A DNA stretch of 64,000 nt from Terripilifer sp031921685 (GCF_031921685.1 NZ_JAPDHU010000001.1:496001-560000), one strand, 5' to 3'. Counted from the stretch's first letter, positions 18,306 through 27,498 are shown. Numbers and translations: made by a program. The notes: generated by a model from the letters alone, not told the origin.

Positions 18306-19187
18306 TCAGCTGGTCCTCCGCCGGAAACGCGGATCAAGCGTCACGCGCAATCCTTCACCCAACAGATTGAAGCCGAGAACCGTGACGAACATAGCCAGGA
18401 TCGGCAGCAGAATGCCCCACGGCGCCTGATACATATAGCTGCGCGCACTGGCGATCATCATGCCCCAGGCCGGCACATCGGCTGGAACGCTCAAGCCGAC
18501 GAAGCTGAGAATAGCCTCGACGATGACACCGATGCCCACTTGCAGACTGAACAGTGTAATCACCAGCGGCGCGACGCTCGGCAGGATTTCGCGCAGAATG
18601 ATCCGCGTATGGCTGAAGCCCAGAAGCTGGGCGGCCGAGACGAAATCCTTGCGGCGCACCACCAGCACTTCGGAACGGACGACGCGGCAGAAGCGTGTCC
18701 AGTCGACCAGGACGATGGATAAAATCACATTGCCGATGCCGGTACCGAAGCCGACCATCAAGGTCAGCGACAGAACGACCGGCGGCAGCGACATCCATAG
18801 ATCGACGAAATAGCCGATGAGGCGATCGACCCAGCCGCCGAAATAGCCGGCGATCAAGGCCAATGTGGTGCCAAACAGCATGGCGCCGATCGCGGCCAGA
18901 AAGCCGACCATCAGCGCGACGCGGGCGCCGTAGATCATTTGCGACAGGATGCAGCGGCCGAGACTGTCTGTGCCAAAAGGATAGTCGGATATGCCGCCCT
19001 GTGCCCACATCGGCGGCAGCAACATATTGGCCAAGTCCTGATTGGCCGGGTCGTTTGGCGCGATCTGCGGCGCGAAAATCGCCAATATGATCATCGCGCC
19101 CACAATCAGCGCGCCGACGACGGTTTTCGGCGAGCGGATCGATTGATGCCAGGCCTCGGCGGCGAAGGATCTCTCTTCGGCACTCAT
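18306..19187 (-). CDS. ABC transporter permease, DppC-like
   Basis: Inner-membrane subunit of 293 residues. It has an N-terminal cytoplasmic stretch and first helix (VVGALIVGAMIILAIFAPQIAP), a periplasmic loop with NDPANQDLANMLLPP and FGTDSLGRCILSQMIYGAR typical of DppC/OppC, and an inner-membrane EAA-like loop (SAAQLLGFSHTRIILREILPSVAPLV) that contacts the ATPase. Its ATG overlaps the upstream permease stop by four bases, so the two permeases are coupled. Confidence 0.92.
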   Translation of the reverse strand: MSAEERSFAAEAWHQSIRSPKTVVGALIVGAMIILAIFAPQIAPNDPANQDLANMLLPPMWAQGGISDYPFGTDSLGRCILSQMIYGARVALMVGFLAAIGAMLFGTTLALIAGYFGGWVDRLIGYFVDLWMSLPPVVLSLTLMVGFGTGIGNVILSIVLVDWTRFCRVVRSEVLVVRRKDFVSAAQLLGFSHTRIILREILPSVAPLVITLFSLQVGIGVIVEAILSFVGLSVPADVPAWGMMIASARSYMYQAPWGILLPILAMFVTVLGFNLLGEGLRVTLDPRFRRRTS

Positions 19188-20203
19188 GACGCGCGCCTCA
19201 GCTTGGGATTGAGAACGACATAGAGAATATCGACGACTGTGTTGATCAGCAGCGTCATGACGCAGAAGATGAGCGCTATCCCTTGGATAAGCGGAAGATC
19301 GTGATTGCGTACAGCCTGGACCATCAGATTGCCGAGACCGGGCAGCGAAAAGATCGATTCGACCAGCAACGTGCCGCCGAAAAGAAACCCGAACTGCGCG
19401 CCGATCAAGGTGATGGTCGGCAAGGCCGAATTCTTCAGCATGTGCGAAATGATGATCTTGCGCTCGGACAGGCCGCGCTGGCGCGCCGCCATCACATATT
19501 GCTCTTCGGAGGATTCAAGCAGGGAGGAGCGCAGCACCCGGATCACCAAAGGGCTGAAGCCCAGCGCCAAAGCGGACGCCGGCAGCAGCAGGTGCGACCA
19601 GGCATTCAGCCAACTGCGCCATTGCCCCGTGATCAGATAGTCGATCAGCAGAAAGCCCGTTCCGCCGGGAATGGCTAGGCCGGAATCGACGCGGCCGGCG
19701 ATCGGCAACCAGCCCAAAGCGACGCCAAACCCGAGCATCAGAAAAATCGCCCAGAGGAAGGCTGGAATGCACAACATGCAGATGACGGCGATTTCGAGCG
19801 GCGGCTCGCCCATCGTGCCGCGCGCGGCATAGAGCAGAAGGCCGCCGGGAATGCTGATCAGCAGAGCGAACAGCAGGCCGATGAAGGACAGCTCCAGTGT
19901 CGCCGGCAAAGTGTTGGCGATCAGTCGCGTCACAGGCTCGCGAAAGGAAATCGAACTGCCGAGATCGCCGTGCAAAGCATTCTTGAGCCAGATGGCATAT
20001 TGCACGGGAATGGATTGATCGAGGCCCAGGGCCTTCCGCACGACATCGGCATCGGCCTGCGTCGCATTGGGCGGCAGCAGCAAAGCCAGAGGATCGGCCG
20101 GCAACGCCCGCAGAACGACAAAGACGATCATGGACAGAAGAAGCATCGTTGGGATGGCCCCCACCAATCGCTTCAAGGCAACACTCAGCAAAGCCTGAAA
20201 CAT
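19184..20203 (-). CDS. ABC transporter permease, DppB-like
   Basis: Inner-membrane subunit of 339 residues of the same importer. DppB features: first helix AIPTMLLLSMIVFVVLRALP, the periplasmic segment ALGLDQSIPVQYAIWLKNALHGDLGSS, and the EAA-like loop YVMAARQRGLSERKIIISHML before the last helices. It follows the binding protein gene after 68 bp. It forms the translocation pore with the DppC-like subunit. Confidence 0.92.
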   Translation of the reverse strand: MFQALLSVALKRLVGAIPTMLLLSMIVFVVLRALPADPLALLLPPNATQADADVVRKALGLDQSIPVQYAIWLKNALHGDLGSSISFREPVTRLIANTLPATLELSFIGLLFALLISIPGGLLLYAARGTMGEPPLEIAVICMLCIPAFLWAIFLMLGFGVALGWLPIAGRVDSGLAIPGGTGFLLIDYLITGQWRSWLNAWSHLLLPASALALGFSPLVIRVLRSSLLESSEEQYVMAARQRGLSERKIIISHMLKNSALPTITLIGAQFGFLFGGTLLVESIFSLPGLGNLMVQAVRNHDLPLIQGIALIFCVMTLLINTVVDILYVVLNPKLRRAS

Positions 20204-20271
20204 AGATACCGTCGCGCCACTTCTAAGACGGCCATCCGCCGAACGGATGGCCGCTCCACATTCAGGATCGA

Positions 20272-21813
20272 TCAGGCTTTGCGGGTCGCTTCGGCCGGCA
20301 GAACGTAACCTGGCGTATAGGTCGGGATTTCAACCGTCTTCTTGGTCACGATATTGCCGACCGTTTGCAGCAATGGAATCGACCAGGAATTGTCGGACGC
20401 ATCCTTCATCAGCGCGCGATAGGCATCGAGCCGCTCTTCCGACAGTTTCATGGCGAAGAGTTTGTCGATTCGATCGACGAGGCTCGGCTCCTTCCAGGCC
20501 GAGAAGCGCAGATTCGGATTGAGAATGCGGCCGGCATAGTTTTCCGGATCGCCGGTGGCATTGGCCCAGCTGTAGAACATGATGCCCGGCAGTTTGGCCG
20601 CATGATTCAGCTCGAGATATTTGGCAATCGTGGTCTCCTCCAGCTTCACGTCGACGCCGATCTGGCGCCACATCGCCGCGATCGCCTGGGAGATTTCATA
20701 ATCGTTCGGGAACGAGCCGTTCGGGCACAGGAAGGTAAGGCGCAAGGGCTTCGCCTGACTGTAACCGGCTTTCTTCAACAATTCCGCGGCCTGCGCCCGA
20801 TTGAACGGAAAGCTGTAACCGGGGATATCGGCGCTCGATCCCGGCGTCGTCAAAATGGACAAGGGCTTGGCCGTGCCGGCGAAGAAGCCTTTCGATAAGG
20901 CCTGCTTGTCGATGGCCATATGCAACGCAGTGCGGACGTCCTTGTTCTGTAGAACTTCCACATAGCTTGGAACCTGCAACATGTAGATTTCGGCCTGCGG
21001 ATAGATTTTGACCGTCAGATCCGGCTTGCTTTGCAGGCGGATCGCCTCGCGAAACGGCAGCTGCACGGCAATGTCGACCTGACCGGATTCAATCGCCGCG
21101 ACACGGGTCGAGGCTTCCGTCAAAGCCTGGAAGGTGACGTTCTTGATCGGCGGCACGCCGCCCCAATATTTATCGAAAGCTTCCAGGACGATGCGCGAAC
21201 CGCGCTGGTAATCCACCAGCTTATAGGGCCCCGCGCCGATCGGTTTGGCGAGGAAGCCATCGTCGCCGACGCTCTGATGATAGGCCTTCGGCAGGATGTA
21301 ACAGCATAGGAAGCCGAGATAGAACTCCACCGACGGCGAGGGCTTGGAGAATACCATCACGCCCGTTGCAGGCGATTGGATCTCGATGTCCTTGAGATCT
21401 TGCAAAAGCCCGGCAACAGCCAGTTTCTTGTCCTTCTGCGGACGATCGACCAGGCTGTATTTCACATCCTCCGTCGTCAGCTTGGAGCCATCGTGGAACA
21501 GGATGTTGTCTTGCAGCGTGAATTCCAGCCGGGTCCGCTCATTATCAAGCCATTTCCGCTCTTTGATCTGGCGCGGCAACAGCTTTTGATCCGGCGAATA
21601 GTGCAGCGGCGAGTCGAACACGCTCTTGTAGATGGATTGTCCGAGCGGAAAGGTGACCGCCGTGGGGTCCCAGCTCTGCACATCGACGGGGAAAGCGATG
21701 TTGAGAGCAGCGGCTGTTTGCGCGCTCGAAAACTCCGGCAGAAGCGCCGTCGCGGGAAGCCCCAACATCAATGAAACGAATTCCCGCTTTGAAAGCTGAT
21801 CTATCCCGCTCAT
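20272..21813 (-). CDS. ABC transporter substrate-binding protein, family 5
   Basis: Periplasmic solute-binding protein of 513 residues. Start ATG at 21813 (SGIDQLSKREFVSLMLGLP follows) has GAGG upstream; the longer open frame before it is probably not translated. The N-terminus has a KRE charged patch and a hydrophobic segment ending near SSAQTAAAL, a likely signal peptide. The body shows the family-5 pattern WDPTAVTFPLGQSIYKSVFDSP and ARTLKDNILFHDG-like WTLQDNILFHDGSKLTTEDV. Members bind peptides, nickel, opines, glutathione or many unrelated small molecules, so the ligand here cannot be read off. First gene of the long GntR-linked operon, about 200 bp from the second palindrome. Confidence 0.9.
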   Translation of the reverse strand: MSGIDQLSKREFVSLMLGLPATALLPEFSSAQTAAALNIAFPVDVQSWDPTAVTFPLGQSIYKSVFDSPLHYSPDQKLLPRQIKERKWLDNERTRLEFTLQDNILFHDGSKLTTEDVKYSLVDRPQKDKKLAVAGLLQDLKDIEIQSPATGVMVFSKPSPSVEFYLGFLCCYILPKAYHQSVGDDGFLAKPIGAGPYKLVDYQRGSRIVLEAFDKYWGGVPPIKNVTFQALTEASTRVAAIESGQVDIAVQLPFREAIRLQSKPDLTVKIYPQAEIYMLQVPSYVEVLQNKDVRTALHMAIDKQALSKGFFAGTAKPLSILTTPGSSADIPGYSFPFNRAQAAELLKKAGYSQAKPLRLTFLCPNGSFPNDYEISQAIAAMWRQIGVDVKLEETTIAKYLELNHAAKLPGIMFYSWANATGDPENYAGRILNPNLRFSAWKEPSLVDRIDKLFAMKLSEERLDAYRALMKDASDNSWSIPLLQTVGNIVTKKTVEIPTYTPGYVLPAEATRKA

Positions 21814-22016
21814 CAGACACCTCATCGAACGAAAGCTGTGTTGCGCCGACTCAATCTTCTCGGATTCACCCGCGGCGTACCCTGCAAGGTTCGCGCCGTG
21901 TGGCGTGTCATCATTTCTTTTGTGCTGTGAGCCTTCCCCTCCCAAACGAGCGTGCCGCCATTCTGCCGCGCAAGCGGTTTGCGAACGAAACGGTCAAGCT
22001 ATCCCCTCTCCGTAAC

Positions 22017-22031
22017 AATATACTGTATGTT
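22017..22031. promoter_or_regulatory. GntR-type operator, copy 2
   Basis: AATATACTGTATGTT matches the copy at 15676 in 14 of 15 bases, including the flanking ACAATATACTGTAT core. It lies between the divergent starts of the importer binding protein and the quinone oxidoreductase, so one site could control both directions. Confidence 0.75.
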
Positions 22032-22160
22032 TTTTGAAATGCTATTATGCTCCAATCTGGCAAGTCAAGCGCCGAACGCGAAAAGATGATCGCTCGCATG
22101 CGAATGCGGATCGAACAGATGAACGATTGGTCAGACGCCTTATTTAGGAGCAGTCCCCTG

Positions 22161-23102
22161 ATGCTTGCTGTGCAATTCGCTGAATATGGTGGCCCCGACG
22201 TCCTCGTTTTGCGAGAGATCGACGTGCCCCAACCAGCCGCCAATGAAGTTCTGATCGACGTTCATGCGGCCAGTCTTAATCCGATCGATTGGAAGATTCG
22301 CGCCGGCCTTTTGCGCGCCGTCATTCCCCTCACCCTGCCGGCAACAGTCGGGCGAGATGGCGCCGGTATCGTCAGTGCCGTCGGCTCCGACGTCGATCCA
22401 TCGCTGTTGAACACTCGCGTTTGCTTTTTCGCCCCACGCGGCGTCGGCACATGGGCGCAACGGATCGTGCTGCCCAGCTCATGTGTGGCGCCTCTCCCAG
22501 ACACCGTTTCCATGCAGGACGGGGCGGCACTGCCCCTGGCTGGCCTCAGCGCCTGGATTGCCTTGGCCGAGACGGCGCATATTGCGCCCGGCATGCGCGT
22601 TCTCGTTCACGCCGGAGCCGGCGGCGTCGGCTCCTTCGCCATCCAGATCGCCCGCGCGCGCGGTGCTTATGTCATCACCACCTGTTCGGCACGCAACCGC
22701 GACTTCGTTACCAGCCTGGGCGCCAACGAAGTCATCGCCTACGACCAAGCGCCGTTTGAATCGCAGCTCCGCGACATCGACATCGTCTTCGATTTGCTGG
22801 GTGGCGATGTGCATAAACGCAGCTATGCGGTGCTCAAAAGCGGCGGCACGATGGTTTGCCTGGTCGCGGCACCATTCGAAGACCAGAGCGCCAAGTTTGA
22901 CGTCAAGGTGGTGGTCGCGCAGATCATGCCCAAGCAGGAGAGCCTGATGGCTTTGGTCGACCAGGTGGCTTCCGGGGCACTACGCGTTCCCGTGGAAAAG
23001 CGATTGCCGCTCGCCGATTTCAAAGTGGCGCACGAGCAATCTCAAACTGGGCATATGCGCGGCAAGCTGGTCGTCGATATGCAGGACGCGGCCGCTTCCT
23101 AA
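22161..23102 (+). CDS. NADP-dependent zinc-free quinone oxidoreductase (MDR family)
   Basis: Medium-chain reductase of 313 residues. The start chosen is ATG at 22161 (LAVQFAEYGGPDVLVL follows) with AGGAG ten bases upstream; 38 extra in-frame residues before it do not resemble the family. GroES-like domain to about 120, then a Rossmann domain with VLVHAGAGGVGSFAIQIARARGAYVI. No structural-zinc cysteines are present, as in QOR and zeta-crystallin-like enzymes, which reduce quinones or enones with NADPH. It is divergent from the importer operon and shares the GntR-type site, so it probably acts in the same pathway, reducing an unsaturated intermediate. Confidence 0.87.
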   Translation: MLAVQFAEYGGPDVLVLREIDVPQPAANEVLIDVHAASLNPIDWKIRAGLLRAVIPLTLPATVGRDGAGIVSAVGSDVDPSLLNTRVCFFAPRGVGTWAQRIVLPSSCVAPLPDTVSMQDGAALPLAGLSAWIALAETAHIAPGMRVLVHAGAGGVGSFAIQIARARGAYVITTCSARNRDFVTSLGANEVIAYDQAPFESQLRDIDIVFDLLGGDVHKRSYAVLKSGGTMVCLVAAPFEDQSAKFDVKVVVAQIMPKQESLMALVDQVASGALRVPVEKRLPLADFKVAHEQSQTGHMRGKLVVDMQDAAAS

Positions 23103-23109
23103 ACGATTG

Positions 23110-23137
23110 CGCCCTGGCCTGGATCATGACCAGGGCG
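23110..23137. terminator. Bidirectional hairpin between convergent genes
   Basis: CGCCCTGG and CCAGGGCG form an 8-base stem with a 12-base loop in the 54-bp gap between the quinone oxidoreductase and phnN, whose 3' ends face each other. It likely ends both transcripts. Confidence 0.55.
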
Positions 23138-23156
23138 AGAATCGCCAATAAACGGT

Positions 23157-23792
23157 TTAGGGAGCTCGTTGGCTGAGCTGGCGGACAATCGCCAGCAGTG
23201 TCTCTCCGGAATCGACCAGTTCGCCGCTGTTGTCGATTTCGATCCACATACCGTTCTTTTCAGTATCGGGAGGATTACGCCGCAGCCGCGCTTCGATGCT
23301 TTCGGTATCCTCGCGGCCGCGCGCGGCCAAGCGACGGGCCAGGACCTCCGGCCGCGCCGTCACATGCACGACGGCGACGTGATCGAAAGAAGCCAGGATA
23401 TCTGGCAAAGCGGCGCGCGAGCCATTGGCGATGGCGACGCCACCTGCCCGCACATGAACAGCCGCGCTCGTGGGAAGGCCGTAGTGCAGGCCATGGGCCT
23501 CCCAGGTCACTGCGAAACATCCCTCGGATGTGGCGGCGGCAAAGGCTTCCGGCGTCAGAAAATCATGGTCTTCCGTTGCGCCATCGGCGCGACGCGTCAC
23601 GATGCGCCGCACGAAAAGAAAGGCTGTATCGGCGGCAAGCCGTTGCCGCACGAAGCTGATCAAACTGTCCTTGCCGGCACCACTGGGCCCGACAACGACA
23701 ATCAATACGCCTTGCGGTTCACCCTTGGCTTGGTTCTTGGCCTGCGCGTCGCGAGGATCGGCCGAAACGTCAAGCAACGCGCTGTCCCTCAC
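23157..23792 (-). CDS. phnN: Ribose 1,5-bisphosphokinase PhnN
   Basis: Kinase of about 211 residues that phosphorylates ribose 1,5-bisphosphate to PRPP, the last step of the C-P lyase pathway. It is guanylate kinase-like: P-loop VVVGPSGAGKDSLI near residue 35, then FVRRIVTRRADGATEDHDFL. The reading start at 23792 overlaps phnM by 23 bases, and the first ~25 residues are unlike other PhnN proteins, so the start may be further in. Last gene of the phn operon. Confidence 0.88.
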   Translation of the reverse strand: MRDSALLDVSADPRDAQAKNQAKGEPQGVLIVVVGPSGAGKDSLISFVRQRLAADTAFLFVRRIVTRRADGATEDHDFLTPEAFAAATSEGCFAVTWEAHGLHYGLPTSAAVHVRAGGVAIANGSRAALPDILASFDHVAVVHVTARPEVLARRLAARGREDTESIEARLRRNPPDTEKNGMWIEIDNSGELVDSGETLLAIVRQLSQRAP

Positions 23793-24909
23793 GCCACACC
23801 GAGCGCACGACCGGAACGCCGGACACGCGTTTCACACGAACGAGATCGCCGCGCAAGCCCGTTGCGATGCGACCGCGATCGTCGAGACCGACGGCGCGAG
23901 CCGGCGTCGCCGTCACCATACGGATCGTCTTAGCGAGCGGTATGGCGTTTTCGCCATCGGACAAGACGAAAGGCGCGTGGATCAGACTGAAGGGCACATA
24001 ATCCGACGAGAGGACGTCGAGCACACCGATGCCTGCCAATTCCCGCGCCGAAATATTGCCGGAATGGGATTTGCCGCGCACGATGTTCGGCGCGCCCATG
24101 AGAACCGACATGCCAGCTTCGTGCGAGGCCTGCGCCGCTTCGATGCTGGTGGGAAATTCCGCGACCTGAACGCCGAAAGCCTTCGATTCCGCCACATGTT
24201 CCAGCGTCGCATCGTCATGACTTGCGGTGGCGATGCCGCAGTCATTGCAATATTCGGCGATTGTGCGCCGATGCCGGGCCGAATAGAGGTCGGAGGCGGC
24301 ACGGCGCCGGTCGGCGAAAGCCGTAAAGGCCTCGTCGCTTAATCCGCGCTTCTTCTTGTAGTAAAGCGCATATTGTTCGAACGTCTGAAATTGCCGCTGG
24401 CCGGGCGCGTGATCCATCAACGAGGCCAGACGGACATTGCGATCGGTCTTGAAATCCTCGAACTGCTCCAAGACATCTTCGGATGAGACTTCGCAACGCA
24501 GATGGATCAAGTGATCCGCGCGCAAACGCAGTTCGTCGCGCGCGGTCTCCAATGCATCGGCGACCTCCCGCATTTCACCACGGCGAAAGCCGCCTTCCTC
24601 ATCGGAACCGAGCCGCAGGCAATCGAGCACCGTCGTGATGCCGGAGGCCGCAACCTGCGCGTCATGGGCTTGGATGGCAGCGAGGCTATCCCAGCGCACG
24701 CCTGGACGCGGCGAATAATGCGATTCCAAATGGTCGGTGTGCAATTCGACGAGACCGGGCATGACATAGTCGCCCTCCATGTCCTCGCCGACATTGGTTG
24801 CGCCCTGATCGACCGCGGCAATCACTCCATCGCGCAACAGGATCGATCCGGTGACGATTTCATCCTCCAGGACGAGCCGGGCATTTCTGAAAACAGTTTC
24901 GATCGACAT
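23770..24909 (-). CDS. phnM: Alpha-D-ribose 1-methylphosphonate 5-triphosphate diphosphatase PhnM
   Basis: Amidohydrolase-superfamily enzyme of 379 residues. It removes pyrophosphate from the ribose triphosphonate made by PhnGHIL, giving the substrate for PhnJ. Metal-site motifs: LVELHTDHLESHYSPRPGVRW near residue 60 and ASHDDATLEHV; the C-terminal region carries SSDYVP. Start ATG at 24909 follows the stop of the DUF1045 gene by one base, with AAGG upstream; a longer in-frame extension lies inside the neighbour and is not credible. Confidence 0.92.
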   Translation of the reverse strand: MSIETVFRNARLVLEDEIVTGSILLRDGVIAAVDQGATNVGEDMEGDYVMPGLVELHTDHLESHYSPRPGVRWDSLAAIQAHDAQVAASGITTVLDCLRLGSDEEGGFRRGEMREVADALETARDELRLRADHLIHLRCEVSSEDVLEQFEDFKTDRNVRLASLMDHAPGQRQFQTFEQYALYYKKKRGLSDEAFTAFADRRRAASDLYSARHRRTIAEYCNDCGIATASHDDATLEHVAESKAFGVQVAEFPTSIEAAQASHEAGMSVLMGAPNIVRGKSHSGNISARELAGIGVLDVLSSDYVPFSLIHAPFVLSDGENAIPLAKTIRMVTATPARAVGLDDRGRIATGLRGDLVRVKRVSGVPVVRSVWREGQRVA

Positions 24910-24910
24910 T

Positions 24911-25615
24911 TCAGGATAACCTTCCGGCCTCGACAGTCTCGAAGCGATGCATGCTGTGAACTTTGAAGGGGGCGCCGCGCTCGGGCTCGACGAACAAGGT
25001 GATGCTGTCGACGCAGACCGGCGCGGCGATGATCGGGGTGAAATGATCGGCAAGCGCGGCTTCGATCCCGTCAGGTGCATCGGCGACCGATCCGGTCAAA
25101 GTCATATGAAAGCGGAACTCGTCGCGCACATAGGGATAGCCGTAGCGCACCAGATAGTTGAACTGGCGCAGCGACAGGCCGACGGAGCTGCGGCGCTGGA
25201 TTTCGCCTTCGCTCAGCGGCGCGCGCAGGCCATTGAAATGATCGACCGCCGACCAGGCCAGGGAATCGAGCGGCTGGCAGGGCTCCGCTGGCGTCAAAGC
25301 ATAGAAATTGCCGAGGCGTTTCACCTCAAGCCGCGGAATATGAAACGGCCGGCACGCGCGCGCGAAATCCGTGATGGATCGCAACAAGTCCTGTTCCGAG
25401 AAACTCGGGGCCAGATGAAACGGCGCCACCAATGTCGCGTGGAAGCCATAGCGTCGCGGTTCAGCCGTATGATGCCACAGATCCCGGGCCGGCAGCCTGT
25501 TGTGATCGCTCGCGGGTATGGCCTCGCCGCTGAAAGCGTCACGGCCGAGCCAGTTTTGCGCGGCAATCGTCAATGGATCGGATTTTTCCGGCGTGAAATA
25601 CACCGCGTAACGCAT
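24911..25615 (-). CDS. DUF1045 phosphonate-metabolism protein, 2H phosphoesterase-like
   Basis: Protein of 234 residues found in many alphaproteobacterial phn operons. It carries the two H-x-T motifs of 2H phosphoesterases, YGFHATLVAPF near residue 57 and FRFHMTLTGSV near 168, which would act on cyclic phosphate or small phosphoester bonds. In C-P lyase operons without phnP such a protein may open the cyclic ribose phosphate made by PhnJ; this is inference, and no phnP gene is seen in the window. Its start overlaps the phnE stop by one base. Confidence 0.82.
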   Translation of the reverse strand: MRYAVYFTPEKSDPLTIAAQNWLGRDAFSGEAIPASDHNRLPARDLWHHTAEPRRYGFHATLVAPFHLAPSFSEQDLLRSITDFARACRPFHIPRLEVKRLGNFYALTPAEPCQPLDSLAWSAVDHFNGLRAPLSEGEIQRRSSVGLSLRQFNYLVRYGYPYVRDEFRFHMTLTGSVADAPDGIEAALADHFTPIIAAPVCVDSITLFVEPERGAPFKVHSMHRFETVEAGRLS

Positions 25616-26433
25616 CAGATGAACACCTTCCGCAGTTGTTGCGACAGAACGTCGATGACCGAGACGGTCACCAGCATGATGATCAGCATGGCCGAGGCTT
25701 CCGGGTAGTAGAAACCGCGGATGTTTTCGAACAACACCTGGCCAATGCCGCCCGCCCCGATCACGCCCAGCACGGTGGCGGCGCGAACGTTGGATTCAAA
25801 GCGATAAAGCGCATAGGACATCCACAGGGGGAGGACTTGCGGAATGACGCCGAAGATCACTTCCTGAAGATGCGAAGCGCCTGTTGCGCGGATCGCTTCG
25901 ACGGGACGCGGATCGATCGCCTCCACCGCTTCGGAGAACAGTTTGGCGAGGATGCCCGTGGTGTGCACGAACAGTGCCATGACGCCAGCGAAGGGGCCAA
26001 GACCGACCGCGACCACGAAGAGAACGGCGAAGACGAGTTCGTGAATGGCCCGGCAGGCGTCCATCAAGCGGCGAACCGGCTGAACGACATACCAAGGCGT
26101 GATATTGCGCGCCGAGAGAATGCCAAAGGGCACGGCGAGCACTGTCGCCAAGAACGTGCCCCAGAGCGCGATCTGGATGGTCACGCCCATTTCGTGCAGG
26201 TAATAGCGCCACTCGGCGAAATTGGGATGGCTGAAGCCGCGCGCATATTGCGCCATATTGCTGGCATCGGTGAACAGAAACGTCCACCGCGACATTTCCA
26301 CCGGTCCCCAGCTCCAAACGAGCAAGATGGCCAGAACGGCCCAGATCGCGGCGTTCCAAATCGTGCGCGTCCAATCCCGTGCAACTTCAACACGGGGCTG
26401 ACCGGGAGCGGTGAGATTGGCGAGCTGGCTCAT
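25615..26433 (-). CDS. phnE: Phosphonate ABC transporter permease PhnE
   Basis: Inner-membrane permease of 272 residues. Five or six helices are visible, with the family stretch EIVFAVLFVVAVGLGPFAGVMAL-like ELVFAVLFVVAVGLGPFAG and the ATPase-contact loop EAIRATGASHLQEVIFGVIPQVLP. The C-terminal ATVLGVIGAGGIGQVLFE is strongly typical of PhnE. There is one permease gene here, which would work as a homodimer. Confidence 0.93.
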   Translation of the reverse strand: MSQLANLTAPGQPRVEVARDWTRTIWNAAIWAVLAILLVWSWGPVEMSRWTFLFTDASNMAQYARGFSHPNFAEWRYYLHEMGVTIQIALWGTFLATVLAVPFGILSARNITPWYVVQPVRRLMDACRAIHELVFAVLFVVAVGLGPFAGVMALFVHTTGILAKLFSEAVEAIDPRPVEAIRATGASHLQEVIFGVIPQVLPLWMSYALYRFESNVRAATVLGVIGAGGIGQVLFENIRGFYYPEASAMLIIMLVTVSVIDVLSQQLRKVFI

Positions 26434-26501
26434 CGTGAGGTTCTCATGAACAAGCGGTATGCCGACCGCCCATCACGGGTGGCCGGCTTGCCTCAACAAC
26501 G

Positions 26502-27498
26502 TTAGCTCTGCGAGCTCTTGATCCGCGCTTCGTAATCGGCCTTTTCGGTCCGCAGCTTGTCGAGCTGGGTCTTCTTTTCTTCGGCCGAGAGTTTGCTGTC
26601 GGCTTCGATCTTGGCGATGGTCCGGGTCAATTCCATCACGCGGATCGGCAGCAGCTGATCATTGGTCGAGGCCTTGAACGGCGCCCATTGCAGGGCCGTC
26701 AGGATTTCACGTTCCTTGGCCGCATTACCCTTCGACTTGTCCGTGCCATAGGTGAGGAAGAAATTGCGGATCTTTTCCTTGGTCGCTTCCGGCAGATTCT
26801 TGCGCCACACGATCGGATCGGAGGGGATCAACGGCGACTTCCAGAGGATGCGCAGCTTGGCGAAAGCGGCGGGATTGTTCTTTTCGATCAGCGCCAGATT
26901 TTCGGTGTTGTTGGCGGCCGCGTTCACCTGACCATTGGCCACCGCCATGGCATTGGTCTCATGGTTGGCGTTGGTGACGTTCTTGAAGCACTGCTTCGGG
27001 TCGATCCCCTTGGCGGCGAAAACGAAGGTGGTCGGAACCAGATAGCCGGAGGTGGAGTTCACATCCCCCAGGGCCGAAGTTCAGGGTCTTGTCGCATTTC
27101 AGCAGATCATCGAGCGTGGCGAGCTTGCTGTCCTTGGGCACCAGGATCAGCGACCAATAGCCGGGGCTGCCGTCGGAGCTGACGCTCTGCACGAAAATCT
27201 CGCCATCGGCACGATCGACCGCTTCCATGGCCGACTTGTTGCCATACCAGGCCATCTGCACTTTGCCGAAGCGCATGCCTTCGATCACGCCCGCATAGTC
27301 GGACGCGAAGAAGGGTTTTACGTCGAGACCGGTCTCGCGCTTCATATCGGCGAGGAAGGGCTCCCACTTCGGCCGCAGGTTCTGCTGCGATTCCGTCGAG
27401 ATGATTCCGAAGTTGATTTCCTCGGCCTGAACATAGGCCGTGGCGGTGAGCGTCAAAGCGACGGAGAGCGCCGCTATAGTCTTGAATGAAAACGTCAT
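26502..27498 (-). pseudogene. phnD: phnD, phosphonate-binding protein, frameshifted
   Basis: Periplasmic phosphonate-binding protein split over two frames. The first part starts at 27498 with a signal peptide (KTIAALSVALTLTATAYVQA) and runs correctly to KTLNFG; the frame then reads GGCELHLRLS and soon stops. In another frame the expected continuation (VNSTSGYLVPTTFVFAAKGI) follows at once and runs to 26502. The break lies at a run of five C on the plus strand (27065-27069); four would restore GDVNSTSGYLVP. All the rest of the protein looks intact, so this is either a very recent mutation or a sequencing error in a homopolymer. If real, the PhnCDE importer lacks its receptor. Confidence 0.88.
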
